Origin: Saccoglossus kowalevskii
Taxonomy: Eukaryota; Hemichordata; Enteropneusta; Harrimaniidae
DNA: 26,539 nt
NCBI RefSeq assembly: GCF_000003605.2
Contig: NW_003146281.1
Span: 206,195 to 232,733 of the forward strand
Reading direction: 5' to 3'
The notes beneath the pieces were generated by a model. It did not search any database and was not told where the DNA came from. It was given only the letters and a program-made list of their open reading frames with translations. Position numbers and translations under genes: made by a program. How positions within the stretch are numbered: the first letter of the stretch is position 1; the number at the start of each line of letters is the position of its first letter. Shown in pieces: positions 11,416 through 22,738 of the stretch.

Positions 11416-12206
11416 CTCGTTCGTCAGCAGTACCCTGGAACTGGCGGTGATTTGTTCGTCTGGAGGACCCTGAAACTGGCGGTGATTTGTTCGTCTGGAG
11501 GACCCTGGAACTGGCGGTGATTTGTTCGTCTGGAGGACCCTGGAACTGGCGGTGATTCGTTTGCCAGTGTCAGATCGACCCTGGAGTTCGCGGTGATTCG
11601 TTCGTCAGCAAGACCCTGGAACTGGCGGTGATTTGTTCGTCATCAGGACCCTGGAGTTGGCGGTGATTTGTTCGTCTGGAGGACCCTGGAGTTGGCGGTG
11701 ATTTGTTCGTCTGGAGGACCCTGGAGTTGGCGGTGATTCGTTCGTCGGCAAGACCCTGGAACTGGCGGTGATTTGTTCGTCTGGAGGACCCTGGAACTGG
11801 CGGTGATTCGTTCGTCAGCAGGACCCTGGAACTGGCGGTGATTTGTTCGTCTGGAGGACCCTGGAGTTGGCGGTGATTCGTTCGTCAGCAGGACCCTGCA
11901 GCTACCGGTGATTCGTTTGCCAGTGTCAGATCGACCCTGGAGTTGGTGGTGATTCGTTCGTCAGCAGGACCCTGCAGCTATCGGTGATTCGTTTGCCAGT
12001 GTCAGATCGACCCTGGAGTTGGTGGTGATTCGTTTGTCACCAGGACCCTGAAGCTGGCGGCGATTTGTTCGTCATCAGGACCCTGGAGCTACCGGTGCTT
12101 CGTTTGTTAGATCGACCCTGGAGTTCGCGGTGATTCGTTCGTCAGCAACTTGAAGACCCTGGAGTTCGCGGTGACTTGTTCATCAGCAAGACCCTGGAGC
12201 TGGCGG
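11416..12206. repeat. 35-bp minisatellite, about 22 units, left part
   Basis: The unit contains GACCCTGGA, (A/G)(A/C/T)TGGCGGTGATT and (T/C)GTTCGTC and has a 35-base period, measured from the first two CTGGC positions at 11441 and 11476. Subtypes differ in the linker: CTGGAGGA, CAGCAGGA, CAGCAAGA or CATCAGGA. A longer 41-base variant contains TTTGCCAGTGTCAGATCGAC. The array is GC-richer than its surroundings and stops abruptly at 12206, where a transposon is inserted; it resumes at 12649. A minus-strand open frame of 68 codons crossing the boundary is a by-product. Confidence 0.95.
11916..12020. repeat. 76-bp higher-order unit in 35-bp array
   Basis: A two-unit block, one 41-base variant plus one 35-base unit, is repeated in register: TTTGCCAGTG starts at 11916 and again at 11992, 76 bases apart. 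Both are followed by TCAGATCGACCCTGGAGTTG and then GTGGTGATTCG. A related variant occurs once earlier near 11560. This shows local duplication of a dimer rather than of single units. Confidence 0.8.
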
Positions 12207-12648
12207 CCCGGGGGTCCGACTTGCGGAAATACCTGGAACCCATGTCTGTGAAAGGGGTTTTCAAAATGACCCTGAACACGTTTTAAAAGGTCAAAATTTC
12301 GTACCCTTTTCACTGTTAGAAAGCTAAAAGATCACGCACCTTGAGAGTGCGCCTGATCTCGCGATATTTGAGCTTTCTAACCCTTCAGTGTAAGCACGGG
12401 TTGGTTATATGCCGTGATCGCCCATGATCCTTAAAGTAATAAAAAAGCGATAATCTCATTTAAAAAATAATCACCCTTATCACGTTGGCAGTACCGGAAA
12501 AGACACCCTTTTTGTCTATTTTGACTGAAATGGTAACCCTAAACGCGCAACGCGCGTTAACGTGCTTTTCTTTAATAAAAAACACCTTTTTAACGCGTTT
12601 TCTTTCACAGACATGCGTACCAGATCATTCTTTAAGTCGGACCCCGGG
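12207..12648 (+). mobile_element. 442-bp TIR element inserted in minisatellite
   Basis: The left end CCCGGGGGTCCGACTT is matched by the reverse complement of the right end, CCCGGGGTCCGACTT. The similarity continues inward about 50 bases, including an exact CATGTCTGTGAAAG in both arms. The flanks are direct repeats GCTGGCGG at 12199-12206 and 12649-12656, an 8-bp target-site duplication. Removing the element plus one copy restores a normal minisatellite unit (ACCCTGGAGCTGGCGG then TTGCTCGT). It has no transposase frame, so it is non-autonomous. An 8-bp duplication occurs in hAT, P and some Mutator-like families; the ends do not let me choose. A 150-codon frame starting within it (12485) looks accidental. 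Confidence 0.8.
12311..12390. other. Nested stem-loop inside TIR element
   Basis: GTTAGAAAGCT at 12315-12325 pairs perfectly with 12371-12381. Inside it AGATCACGCAC pairs with GTGCGCCTGATCT apart from a 2-base bulge, around a small loop. Outside, CACTG at 12311 can pair with CAGTG at 12386-12390 across a 4-base bulge. The result is a long imperfect hairpin of about 80 bases, comparable in size to a microRNA precursor, but nothing here shows that it is transcribed or processed. Confidence 0.6.
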
Positions 12649-12755
12649 GCTGGCGGTTGCTCGTCCCACAGTTGGATCCCGGGCGGTCGGTAACTTGTTC
12701 AAGTTGAACCCAGGGAAAACTCGTTGGTCAGGGCTATCCATATACTACAGTTCTT
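12649..12755. repeat. Right remnant of the 35-bp minisatellite
   Basis: After the target-site duplication the sequence continues with decayed units: TGGCGGTTGCTCGTCCCACA, then CCCGGGCGGTCGGTAACTTG, then AACTCGTTGGTCAGG. They keep the GGCGGT and TCGT landmarks of the array but diverge much more than the left part. So the transposon inserted near the array's edge. Confidence 0.55.
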
Positions 12756-14309
12756 TTATTTTATTTTATTCGAAGAGTGTCACTCGTTTGACAGTAGAAC
12801 AGTCCATTTTTTTCTGGCAGGTGGCAGGTTTATTTGAAACTAAATTTAGGATCCGATTGATTCTGAATCAGTCCGACTCCATGAGGCTTGGTGATTGGCA
12901 TATTAAAATATACATTTACACCGCGCATGCCAACTAACGAATTTGCACTCAGCGCTTCAAATATGAAAAACAGGTAATTGTTAACCTGGACGGGAAATAT
13001 CGACGAATAATGTGCCACACTTGTTGGGTGTTATTTGGTTTCACTGGTGTTCTTTTGTGCAATCCTCCACAGCAATTATAAAATACCATTTCAGTGACAG
13101 CTCATGTTGCTAAGTACATGGGCGCACACGTTTCCATCACAAAAACAGGCATTTTTATAGACGCCATGACACGTTCCGATTCAAGCTAAATGGGAACTTA
13201 ATTGTATAATAATTTAGCATATATTTGCTTTAATATTCTGCCTTATTAAAAGCAATTAAACTATTCAACAAATAATGTGCGTCTTTATTGGAAAACACTT
13301 TGTAATACCATTCCCCCTTTTCTGATACCGTGGTTTCCACCGCTTGGCGTTTACCAGTTGCTTGTTACGTGTGTACGGCACTGTTTTACGGAGTGTGGTG
13401 GGTCATAGACACGACACACGGAATAATTCTGTAACGCGATATTTTGCATGCATCCCCGTCTCGGTGTAGATAAAAATAAACCAATGTATTTTCTGTCGTT
13501 AACTTATGGCTATAGTTGTTCAAGTTTACACAGATCTACCCGCATAATTTTGTTCGCATTTTTCAACTTTTAGCAGATATTTCCTTAAATATTTGATCCT
13601 AATTAACAATGAATTTATGGCATGACAAATAGGGAAATTCAGATACGAGTTAACACCGTGTTGAACATTATACACAATATATGTTACTGGTATATATAAT
13701 TTGAACTATAGAGATAACAAAAGATAACAAGACATCTTTGTTTCTCGAATCACATCAGTTTCTAATTTATTTTTATATATAAATCAGCCTTGCCTATGGT
13801 GAATACTGTAAAATACATTTAGGTAGATACGTTATATTTGTAAGATCGTTCAAACCTGAGAACGACATTGGATATTCTTGCCATGCAAACTTTCAGCCTG
13901 TTTCCCGCTTGTTTTCAAAATATCTGATTTAATTGATATTTTTCATTGATTTTATTTTGGAAGAAGAAACCGCTTTGATGTTTACAATTATTATTATTAT
14001 GAATTATGGTTTATACAAAATATTTAGCTCCCGTTTTTGTTTCAAGTTCACGTCCATTACGAGTTTCAAAAATTTAAGCGGTATCAAACGTTACGGTCAC
14101 ATATAAGGTGTTTTTTTCTCGTTCCATGAAATTGTAGTAAATCATTGTTTGCATTGAACAATATTGCCGTTGTCGCTTTACATTAACATTCTACTTAACC
14201 TTTTTTTTATTCTGATTGTTGTGAATCTCCTCCCTTGGATCTGCAAAGATTTCCGATTGAAACAAAGTATTCGAATATGGCGTTCGTCCCAGAATGGTAA
14301 AACGAGACA
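12756..14309. other. AT-rich non-coding stretch
   Basis: I see no supportable gene, RNA or element. Short minus-strand frames (62 codons at 12830-13018) have no recognisable product. Composition is AT-rich with scattered T runs. Confidence 0.45.
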
Positions 14310-14371
14310 CACGTGACCGGATATCAATACTTCGATATGTCACGTGATCGGATATCAACCCTTCGCTATGT
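14310..14371. repeat. Two tandem 31-bp units, each with an E-box
   Basis: Units 14310-14340 and 14341-14371 match at 27 of 31 positions. Each begins with the palindromic E-box CACGTG, followed by GGATATCAA and TTCG, and ends TATGT. CACGTG is the classic site for MYC/MAX, USF and CLOCK-type bHLH factors. The paired arrangement could be regulatory, or simply a short duplication. Confidence 0.8.
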
Positions 14372-16785
14372 AAAACCCTATGAACTCGTATTTACAACTA
14401 CGTCTCCGCCAAAATTGTAGAAAAATTCCCAAAGTAGAAGAATATAATTACGTTTTTAACGCATGGGTAATAACAAAACAGCTATGTGAAGATCGAGGTT
14501 TATGTAAGTGAGGTCGTTACTGTCTTTCAGAAAGGCTTAATATCTGTAAAAGAAAAGACAAACATAACTGTTGTTCGGAAAGGCGTGTCGTCAAAGTGTC
14601 GAGGATTACTTCATTGTTACTGTAAGTACGGCACTGCAAAGTAGGCCGGTGCCGTCCAAACAATACTATAAAAGTTATTATGAAACAGATTTGGGATTGT
14701 TTTGATATATTATTACGAAACACAGAACGATGGCATATGTTTAGACACAAAGGATTACTGTTGCTTCGAGTGTTAAGTTATCCCATGGGTAGGATGTCAA
14801 ATTAAGTGTAAATACAGTTAGACTGTTATTGCATGGGAAAACGTAATTTTAGCGCTGTGTACATGTGCCAACGTCTGGTAATGCTAAGACACACATGCAG
14901 TAACGCCATTCACCAGCTGAGCTGACGGTAAGGCTAATTTGTTTAATTTTTTTTTTATTTCGGTTTCAATAATTCGAACAATTTTATCGGAGGATATGCT
15001 GTTGCATAATTTACTATTCCATAGTAGACGGAATGGGTTTAATAAATTTGATTATATATTTGTATAACGTGATGTCACGGCTCAGCACAGATCATTACAT
15101 ATCGTCAAACTTGTGTCAACACGGACAGTTCAATCATTAGAAAATCCGGGGCGCCGGCAGAATTGGAAAAAAACACCAAACAAATATATATTAAGGAAAA
15201 TAATATATTACACACAGAGGAAATAACAAATTACAGCAGTTTCATCAATGAAAAAAATAGCACGAAACCAAGTGAAGAAAAATATTTTGCTTGCATAGTT
15301 TCCGCCATCGCCTTTCAGAGTTTCTAATGGCCCATCCCTAAACAAGATTTCCAGTTAAAAAGCACAACAAACCAGCATTTCAACCAATTCAAGATGTCGT
15401 TAACCTTTCAAAATACCATTATAGAATGAAAAATGTTATCTGTCATTAAGCTGAGGCTGGCAAGTGGTCTCGGATATTTCATATCGAATAGAGAAGTGTA
15501 TCATGTATATGTGACCATTAAGACATGTGCTATATGCGGCATATGGGGTAAGAATGCACATGTGCACGTATCTTCAATGCTGCAAGCGATTTAGGCCGAT
15601 GTGTACTATGATATACATAGATGATGTGGACTTTGCACTCGGTTTACAAAAATTATAACATCTATACACGTGCCAACTCCCGTAACACACACTGTACTCA
15701 TCTGTCGAAATATAGATAGGGCGTGGGAATTCCGAGACTAATTACATTTCTATTGTAATAATAACGTATATGTATTGTTTTTTTTTTACAATTATTTAAC
15801 ATCATTCACTAATTAAATGTTTGTATCACATAGTAGCAAATAATTGCAACACAATGGCGCTGTATTTCTCACATTTGAAAAGACGGGCGGGGTGGTCAAG
15901 GTTACGCCGTGTCCCTCTATGACGTCATTCTACTTCCCCTGTTATCTTAGCTAACATTCTCTGCAATTTCACTTTAAATTAAGTTGAGAATCATGTACAG
16001 TACATAGAGTGTTAATTAATCAACGTATACTTGTGAAATTTCGAAATACGTACGGCAAACGATGACATTGATAAATGGTGGCGAAGGTGAACTTACTAGT
16101 ATCGTCCCAGTGAGACCTATTCAGCAACATGTGCAATGGTTATCACCGTGTAATAGTGGAGAAGCAAACGATCAATGAGATTTTCTATTCGTGCTTGATA
16201 CATCGAATTAATTGTTTCAGTGTATTTTTATTTTTTTCTCTAATTTTAGTTGTACAACTTCTATTATATTATACGAGCAATTGTCTGAATACGTTGCGTG
16301 TTTTCAATTATGCAAGCCGCCGTGAAATACACTGTATATCATGGGTTTCCATGTGTTTTATGTAAGCCCCTGAACGTGAAATAAGCCTAGGGTAAATGCT
16401 GATGTCAACTGAAATTTGCGATACAGACACAAGGCGCAATGAGGAATATTAGAAAACTTGAGTATTTTTGGTTCAAAAGATTAGGATCAGAAGAATAATT
16501 TCAAGAACTACGCAAACGAAAAAATTATTGTCGCCTGTAGTCGTTCGCCCGTGAACCCAATCGAATTGTGCAAAATCTTGTATTATACACGCCTTCGGCG
16601 GTGGATTATTGCTTCCGAGTCAATTTATCGTATGATATTATATCATCACAATTTTATTCTTCCGTTTTGGTATATTATTTGTTCTTATTTGATTGTAAAA
16701 TATGAGTTGATACCAGTTTATAAAACTAAACGAATCGTAGTAAATTGCTGATCTACGAGTGGTGGGAAACTGCGTAACGTTATCC
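14372..16785. other. AT-rich non-coding stretch
   Basis: Open frames of 66-78 codons (14517-14750 minus, 16129-16365 and 16551-16751 plus) are rich in residues encoded by AT-rich DNA and match nothing I know. Near 15148 a short GC palindrome (GGCGCC) stands out from its AT-rich surroundings. No transposon ends or tandem arrays were found. Confidence 0.45.
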
Positions 16786-16864
16786 GTTGCAAGTTCCCCG
16801 GCAGGGCTAGCAAGGCTTAGCCAAACCTATCTATTTAGTGTAAAGACCCCGGCGTGCTTGCAAC
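16786..16864. other. 79-bp inverted-repeat segment
   Basis: GTTGCAAG at 16786-16793 is exactly complementary to CTTGCAAC at 16857-16864. Close inside each arm lies the same-direction heptamer CCCCGGC (16796-16802 and 16847-16853). GGCTAGCAAGGCTTAGCC in the middle can form a second small stem. The overall size is near that of a tRNA, but the GTTCRA T-loop is missing, so I do not call it one. It may be a structured RNA, a tiny transposon remnant or chance. Confidence 0.4.
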
Positions 16865-16965
16865 AATAGTACAGGATATTAGGATTGTGATGCTCTCACC
16901 AGTCGTATTTTTAGGCAATTATAATTTGGGTTGGCCTTTTCGAATAGTTTAGCGTGTTTTGGAAG

Positions 16966-16990
16966 AGCATTGGTTGAGCCAGATATATAA
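16966..16990 (+). promoter_or_regulatory. Weak candidate core promoter (inverted CCAAT and TATA)
   Basis: ATTGGTT, an inverted CCAAT box, lies about 10 bases before ATATATAAG. The spacing is tighter than typical for CCAAT boxes, and no downstream coding exon follows: an ATG near 17050 opens only about 22 codons. Such motifs arise often by chance in AT-rich DNA. Confidence 0.2.
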
Positions 16991-17340
16991 GCACTGCCGT
17001 TGAACATGCGACTTGATGACGGGGAAACGAAAAGTTTTTAATTATTTACAATGTTAATCTGCAAATGTCATTTATATACGGTATCAGGAAATCACACTTT
17101 TTGTAAAATGTTATTTTGATATATTATTTATCACATAGATCCGACTGGTAAATGTCTTCGAATCACATAACATATGATTTAGTTATATTGTCGCTGTTGT
17201 TATTTGTGGATGTCTCGGTGAAAGTTTTGCATAACGCTCCTCCTTGACGCCATCGTACATTTAAGTCTGACTGGTACAGACTCGACACTGGGTATCCAGG
17301 GTTTAGATTTCTAGGCGATGATATCTAATGTGAAAACTCA

Positions 17341-17529
17341 CTGTGATGTATATGTGACATGCTGTGATGTATATGTGACTCACTGAGGTGTATATGTGAC
17401 TCACTGAGGTGTATATGTGACTCACTGAGGTGTATATGCGACTCACTGTGGTGTATATGCGACTCACTGAGGTATATATGTGACTCACTGAGGTGTATAT
17501 GTGACTCAGTTTGATGTATCTGTAACTTA
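17341..17529. repeat. 21-bp minisatellite, nine units
   Basis: Nine consecutive 21-base units, most reading CTGAGGTGTATATGTGACTC plus A. The first two and the last are diverged (TGTGATG in place of TGAGGTG; TGTAACTTA at the end) and the middle six differ by one or two bases. Because 21 is a multiple of three, two overlapping minus-strand frames (91 and 101 codons) translate the array as seven-residue repeats resembling SHIYTSV and SHIHLSE. I treat both as artefacts of period length. Confidence 0.95.
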
Positions 17530-18048
17530 TATGTCCGACGATATTTCGAGATTCCAGATTGAAATTCACAGAGGTCACATGATATACACTGATTTATAGA
17601 TGGTTTGATGCCTTTCAACATTTCTAACATAATTTCAGTTTAGTCTAAGGCATAGAAGTTGTTGCATTTGATGACTTCGGAACAATACAGGAATCGACTT
17701 CATTGTTCCTTGATCAGCTGCTCTATCCTCCATTGTCCATTTGATGTACATACTATTACGTACTCGACTCGAAGGGTCAGGTATTCAAGTTGACGAACTT
17801 CAAGATTTTTACGAACCATATATTTAAGCAATTTTTGATGAATTTTCACCAAAGATATATTTTCTCTGAAAAGTCCTTTATTGTGTAGAAAGAAAAGAAA
17901 TCCTCAAAATGGATTACTTTACACGTGCGCGTTTGAGTGATCGATAATATACCAAACATGCAATTTGACAGAGTTTCAGTTTATCCACGAAACACTCTCT
18001 ATTATTTTCTAATGAATTAACTCGGTGACTGTGAAAGAAACCATACAT
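17530..18048. other. Non-coding stretch between tandem repeats
   Basis: I see no supportable gene. Two minus-strand frames that begin here at 17578-17630 owe most of their length to the adjacent 21-bp array. The rest is AT-rich unique DNA. Confidence 0.4.
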
Positions 18049-18188
18049 ATTTTATTTTATTTATTTTATTATATTTTATTTTATTTTATTTTATTTTATT
18101 TTATTTTATTTTATTTTATTTTATTTTATTTTATTTTATTTTATTTTATTTTATTTTATTTTATTTTATTTTATTTTATTTTATTTTA
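18049..18188. repeat. (TTTTA)n pentanucleotide microsatellite
   Basis: About 27 copies of TTTTA over 140 bases. The left 30 bases contain length-variant units (TTTA, TTA) and the remaining part is essentially perfect. This purity over more than 100 bases suggests recent expansion and probably length polymorphism between individuals. The array is strand-asymmetric (T-rich on +). Confidence 0.97.
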
Positions 18189-20979
18189 CGTTGTCTCCAT
18201 ATGATTTCCATTACAAGAGTAAACGACCGTTCATTCATACATTCATCATCATTTCGTGACCACCTTCTTTGGTTAAATGATTTTTAATCAATATTCTTAA
18301 TCAATAATTTTTTAAATATGTTTTCTGGTGTAATTAGTTAAAGTGGACGTATAATGGTTGCATATTCCCGCCGATAACGTCATTAAGATTCCACCGTTCC
18401 ATATTTGTGTCAATTATTTTGTCATTACATTATAACATGTATGTGAATATACATCTCTGAATTATATCATGTGACTTTGAAAATTTTAATATTTCCAACA
18501 AAATAATCATCCATATTTGATTCACAGTACATTCTCAAATTCGTTCAACTACACAGTTGTTTCATATATGCCATTTTTTTTGACAGAGGAGTGTCTGACT
18601 AATTGCTTTCAAAACATCAAGCAAAGTTCAGTTCAGAATTGTTTTTCCCCAAAAGTTATGTATTTATAAATACTTACACTACTAAGCCCGAGAATATCAC
18701 AATGTTACAAACCAACCCATTAGCTACAAAACGTTTATTATAACCATACGTAAAAATCGATATCTTATGCCTATTTCGTCAAATATCCATTTAATTTAAT
18801 TTAATTGCAATTATTAACACAAGTATACATGTAGATCTATTTGTGTGGCTGTTAGATGCTCATGCATACATACTACTCGCCACTGGAGGCACGTCCACCG
18901 TGTCTGCTTTATTAAAGTATTCCGTACAATTAATAACCTTTACAATTCATCTTAATTTGAATACGACTAATATATCCTTTCAATTTGTAAAAAAGTCCTC
19001 TGTTTACAATACTGTGCAAGTCTGCGTGTTATTGTAATCAAAGCCTGATAAAACGTTTTTTTTTATTAATTTACCTCTGAAATTACAATAGCAATCACTC
19101 TCTACCTGTTGGTGCCGATTGGAATATCGCCCCAGGTATCAATCCCAGAATGCATTGCAACAAAGTGCGCAATTGCCTCAGCGTGATACCCAAGTAGATG
19201 TTGTCATTGCAATCGGTTATTTCCTCCAACCTTCAGCCACAACACAATATTTATTAATTTTCCAATTAAATCCCGCTGTGTGGCTGCTATTGTATCTTCT
19301 CAGTTCACGGTTTTACCAGTAAAATACGTTTGTGTCTTGTAAAGCAAAAATTGCATTCATGTGTGTAAAACCTGCCCGGGTAAAGAAGACGGTGCGCATA
19401 TTCGTGTTGTGTCCATCGAGAATAGATTACTAAACGCGATTTAATGTATATTCATGACTATTGGGACTCTAGCTACGGAGAATTCCAGTATGTGTAGCAA
19501 AACGAGAAAATTAAATTAAAGTAACTTAATATACTGATAAATATCTATGGTGTTTTCTATGTCCGAATGGGTCTAGATAGCATAACATATAATAGTTTCG
19601 TTTTGATAAATAATCGTGAACATAATTACGTATTTCAGCAGATGTTGAAAATCAATTAAACTTCAATTAATTTCGTCTGGTTCACCAATATGCAGTTATG
19701 TTTTAAATCGTGATTGACTTGTGCATCTTGTGTTATCTCGTGGTCATTACGTGGTTATACGAAGTCATCTCGTGGTCACTGTTTGGCCCAGCCAATGTTA
19801 CGTCGACGACAACAATTAAAACGCTCGGAAGTTGAAATCGATTGGATGAACGACTTGAGCTCCGCACACGGGTGGGAACGTTCCCAACTATGTATGTTGC
19901 ATCTGTTCTCTCAACTACTGGATATTTCTAAAGCGGTGTTTTAAGTTGATGCTAGTTTGTTATAACAAATTGAATACGTAGAACACGTTGTCTCTATTCA
20001 TATCATAGCTGTGGCACCCATTAAGGTAGTTTGCTACCATTAACAAAAATATACAGAAATTGGCGAAATCCTGCAAGAGGGTTGTAGTGTTTCAGATTCT
20101 GAAATAAAAATATATGTTCAATGAACTAAGTCTTCTACAAAACGATCTCGAATAGTTTACAATAGGTTTCTATGAAACATTTCATCATATTTCAAAATTG
20201 TGTACGGTGACCTGTAAATATGACTCCCATGATAAAATGAGAGAATTATAAATATTAGTGTAAGTTATCCATGGAATAATGTGTTTACATGGAATTCTAT
20301 GGAAAATGTTCTAAAATGGCCGCTTTTTAGATTATTTTGCATATGTTTTCTTGTAAAAACGTCCTTCTTTCTTCGTGAAAAAGTTAAATATGAATGACGT
20401 GCACGTACGTGAATCATAACACAACAATTTATGAATAATTTACTTATTAATTGTTTTCATGTTTTAATGGCAGCTAACTCTCTTAAATAAATGTTGATGT
20501 GGTTTAAATGGTTATTAAATATGATCTACACAGAAGCATATTAACTTAGAAAACTGTGACTGTCACGTGGTGGTTCATTTGATGGCAGTGAGATGGTTCA
20601 TTGGTGGTGACTTTGTATTTAATAGTTTTCTATGAAGTACCCACAGGGTCATGCAATGACTTGAATTTTACAGTTTTTGACATTTTACAAGTCATTTGCG
20701 TTCTATTGTCAAAAGTCGCGTTTTCTCGTATAAGTTGAAGACCTATAGTCCCCGGATATCGTAAACACCATGATGTCATTTATTATGCATTGGGTGTTTC
20801 TATTACTAAGTCGGTTTATATCCCATTTACAATACAACTTGGACTGTGTCAAATATTTCGCAATTATTAATCCTGGATAACATTAACTTCGTCCACCCTG
20901 TGGAGGGAATTTAACCTCGAAATTTGTAAAATTTATGATAACAGAACAAATGATTAGGACATTTTTTGCCAGGAAATTG
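18189..20979. other. AT-rich non-coding stretch
   Basis: Plus-strand open frames at 18843-19037, 19119-19322 and 19714-19944 (64-76 codons) show no recognisable domain or paired splice sites. Around 19735-19780 ATCTCGTGGTCA is repeated at 32-base spacing. I find no RNA gene or transposon end. Confidence 0.45.
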
Positions 20980-21010
20980 ACCAATTTGTACTGAATTGGT
21001 AGTATAAAAA
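20980..21010 (+). promoter_or_regulatory. Candidate core promoter: inverted CCAAT pair plus TATA box
   Basis: ACCAATT at 20980-20986 and AATTGGT at 20994-21000 are exact reverse complements across a 7-base spacer. They are followed two bases later by TATAAAAA at 21003-21010. A TATA box would set transcription start near 21033-21040 (CTTCATCTC). The first ATG downstream (21050) is followed at once by a stop, so if real the transcript has a long 5' leader, an early splice, or is non-coding. NF-Y is the usual CCAAT factor, though it normally binds farther upstream of TATA. Confidence 0.4.
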
Positions 21011-22560
21011 CCCTTATACGACGCTGTCTTCATCTCAAATACACCATGTGATCTGTGACTCGGTATTTTGCGTTGGCGACCACCAGCATTATTTTCTACA
21101 TATATTTACACATTTCGGATATTCGTAATCACAGAGTTGATGCCGGCGTACACTATACATAGTCTGAGGGCGCACTTTTAGTAGCCGAGGCATATTTTTG
21201 ACGCGAACGATATATTTCAATTTGTAGTTGAGGCGCAAAAACACATATAAGATACCTGAAATTGGATATCTGCGAAATAATGAAGTAAAATGTGATAACA
21301 GCGTGAAATTGTGAAAGATAACCCCAACAAGGCCGTGAAACACAAGCTTCTGTCGCTACGTGGTATACACCGATAGAGGGCATGATTTCACATTGGCGAC
21401 GTTGTCTATGACAACACTTGTCGTGACTCTTGAAATTTTCTCGAAAATTTTATGAACGAAAACGATTTCTTTACAGGAAAGGAAATAGTAAATTGTTTTG
21501 CAAAAGTTTAAGACTTTATTTATCTAAATTTAGATGTGAAGCCATTAAAAGGCAATTATTTCATATTTTGAAAATGGAAGTCGCCGTAACATTTTTCGTG
21601 TTTGGAAAGAATCGTAAATGTAAGCATGACAAGAATCTTCGAATGGTTACTATTTTTTAGCGTTGCTAATGTATTTATTTAATATAAATAAAGTGTTACA
21701 GTAGGACTTTCGTAAGTTCCAAATTCGACATTTATAATAAGTTTCAATCAACATTTTTGAATATTTGTTTATTAAATATTTCGATTGAAGACTTCCGTAT
21801 CTAACCGTAGACGGTGCACTTACATGTAATCTTGGCCGATATACTCAAACTCATGGAGCACCGCGGAGGGCGCAACTCACTCGACCTCGTCAGGCTAACG
21901 AACTTACAGTTAAACGAATGCGAATGTAAACAAGGTTACGTAATCATATTCTCTGTAATGGCATTATTACACTAGTTTCGCCATCAGTAAACGTTTGTAT
22001 TCCAGCTTGTTACCATGGTTATTCATATAGAAAAGTGCACATGGATTACTCTTACCGAAGAGCGATTTAGGCCAAAAAACAAGCCTTCCAATTTTCAACT
22101 ATTGCCAGCATTTTCCTACGGCCCGCAATAAAATGTAACGTTGTGAAACACAAGAATATAATGAAATGTTGTTGAGAATTTACACAGCGCCCTCAATACC
22201 TCTCCACTACGAATCTGTTGCGATTGGGAGCGAAGAAGTTGGTAGAATTTTGACAAGTAAGTTTTACACAGTAATGATACTAGGTTCAAGGAAAATGAAC
22301 CCACAATTGACGCAATCAAACACATATATCTTTATTGCTAAACACCATGATGCCTGGCTTCTAACTGCCTTCTCCCAACTCTAGCTAATTGCAGTTACTT
22401 AAGGCTCCTTCGGTTTATATCTGATCGTATGTTATATGTTATGCAAGCTATTGTTAGATTACGTGGTTTCTAGGTATCGACTCTCTTGGGTCAATATTCT
22501 TTTAAACGCAAGTATACATTATGAACATAATATGTGTTTACTATTTGGTAGGATATGTAT
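21011..22560. other. Non-coding stretch downstream of candidate promoter
   Basis: Open frames of 69-84 codons occur on both strands, none recognised. 21855-21875 (CACCGCGGAGGGCGCA) and 22186-22196 (AGCGCCCTC) contain partial CTCF-core look-alikes. No gene, RNA or transposon end is supportable. Confidence 0.4.
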
Positions 22561-22738
22561 AATAATATAATATGAGGTTATTACGAGAATACCTCAGCGT
22601 ACTGTCTGAGTGCATACTTTGCGTTATCCTCGTAATAACCTTATTATTATACATCTTTTCCTTCCAAGAATACATCATGAGAATGCCGAAATCCCAAAAC
22701 TTTAGAACATAATCAGCGAACTTCTTTGTGTGGAGTTC

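Noticed and set aside
12485-12937. 150-codon plus-strand frame, longest in the window
   Set aside because: It begins in one arm of the TIR element, crosses its end and the minisatellite remnant, and then runs into unique DNA. The translation has no domain and is a mosaic of unrelated pieces.
17303-17630. Two minus-strand frames with seven-residue repeats
   Set aside because: Both frames are open over the same 21-bp array, as expected from the period. Having two equally good frames argues against either being selected.
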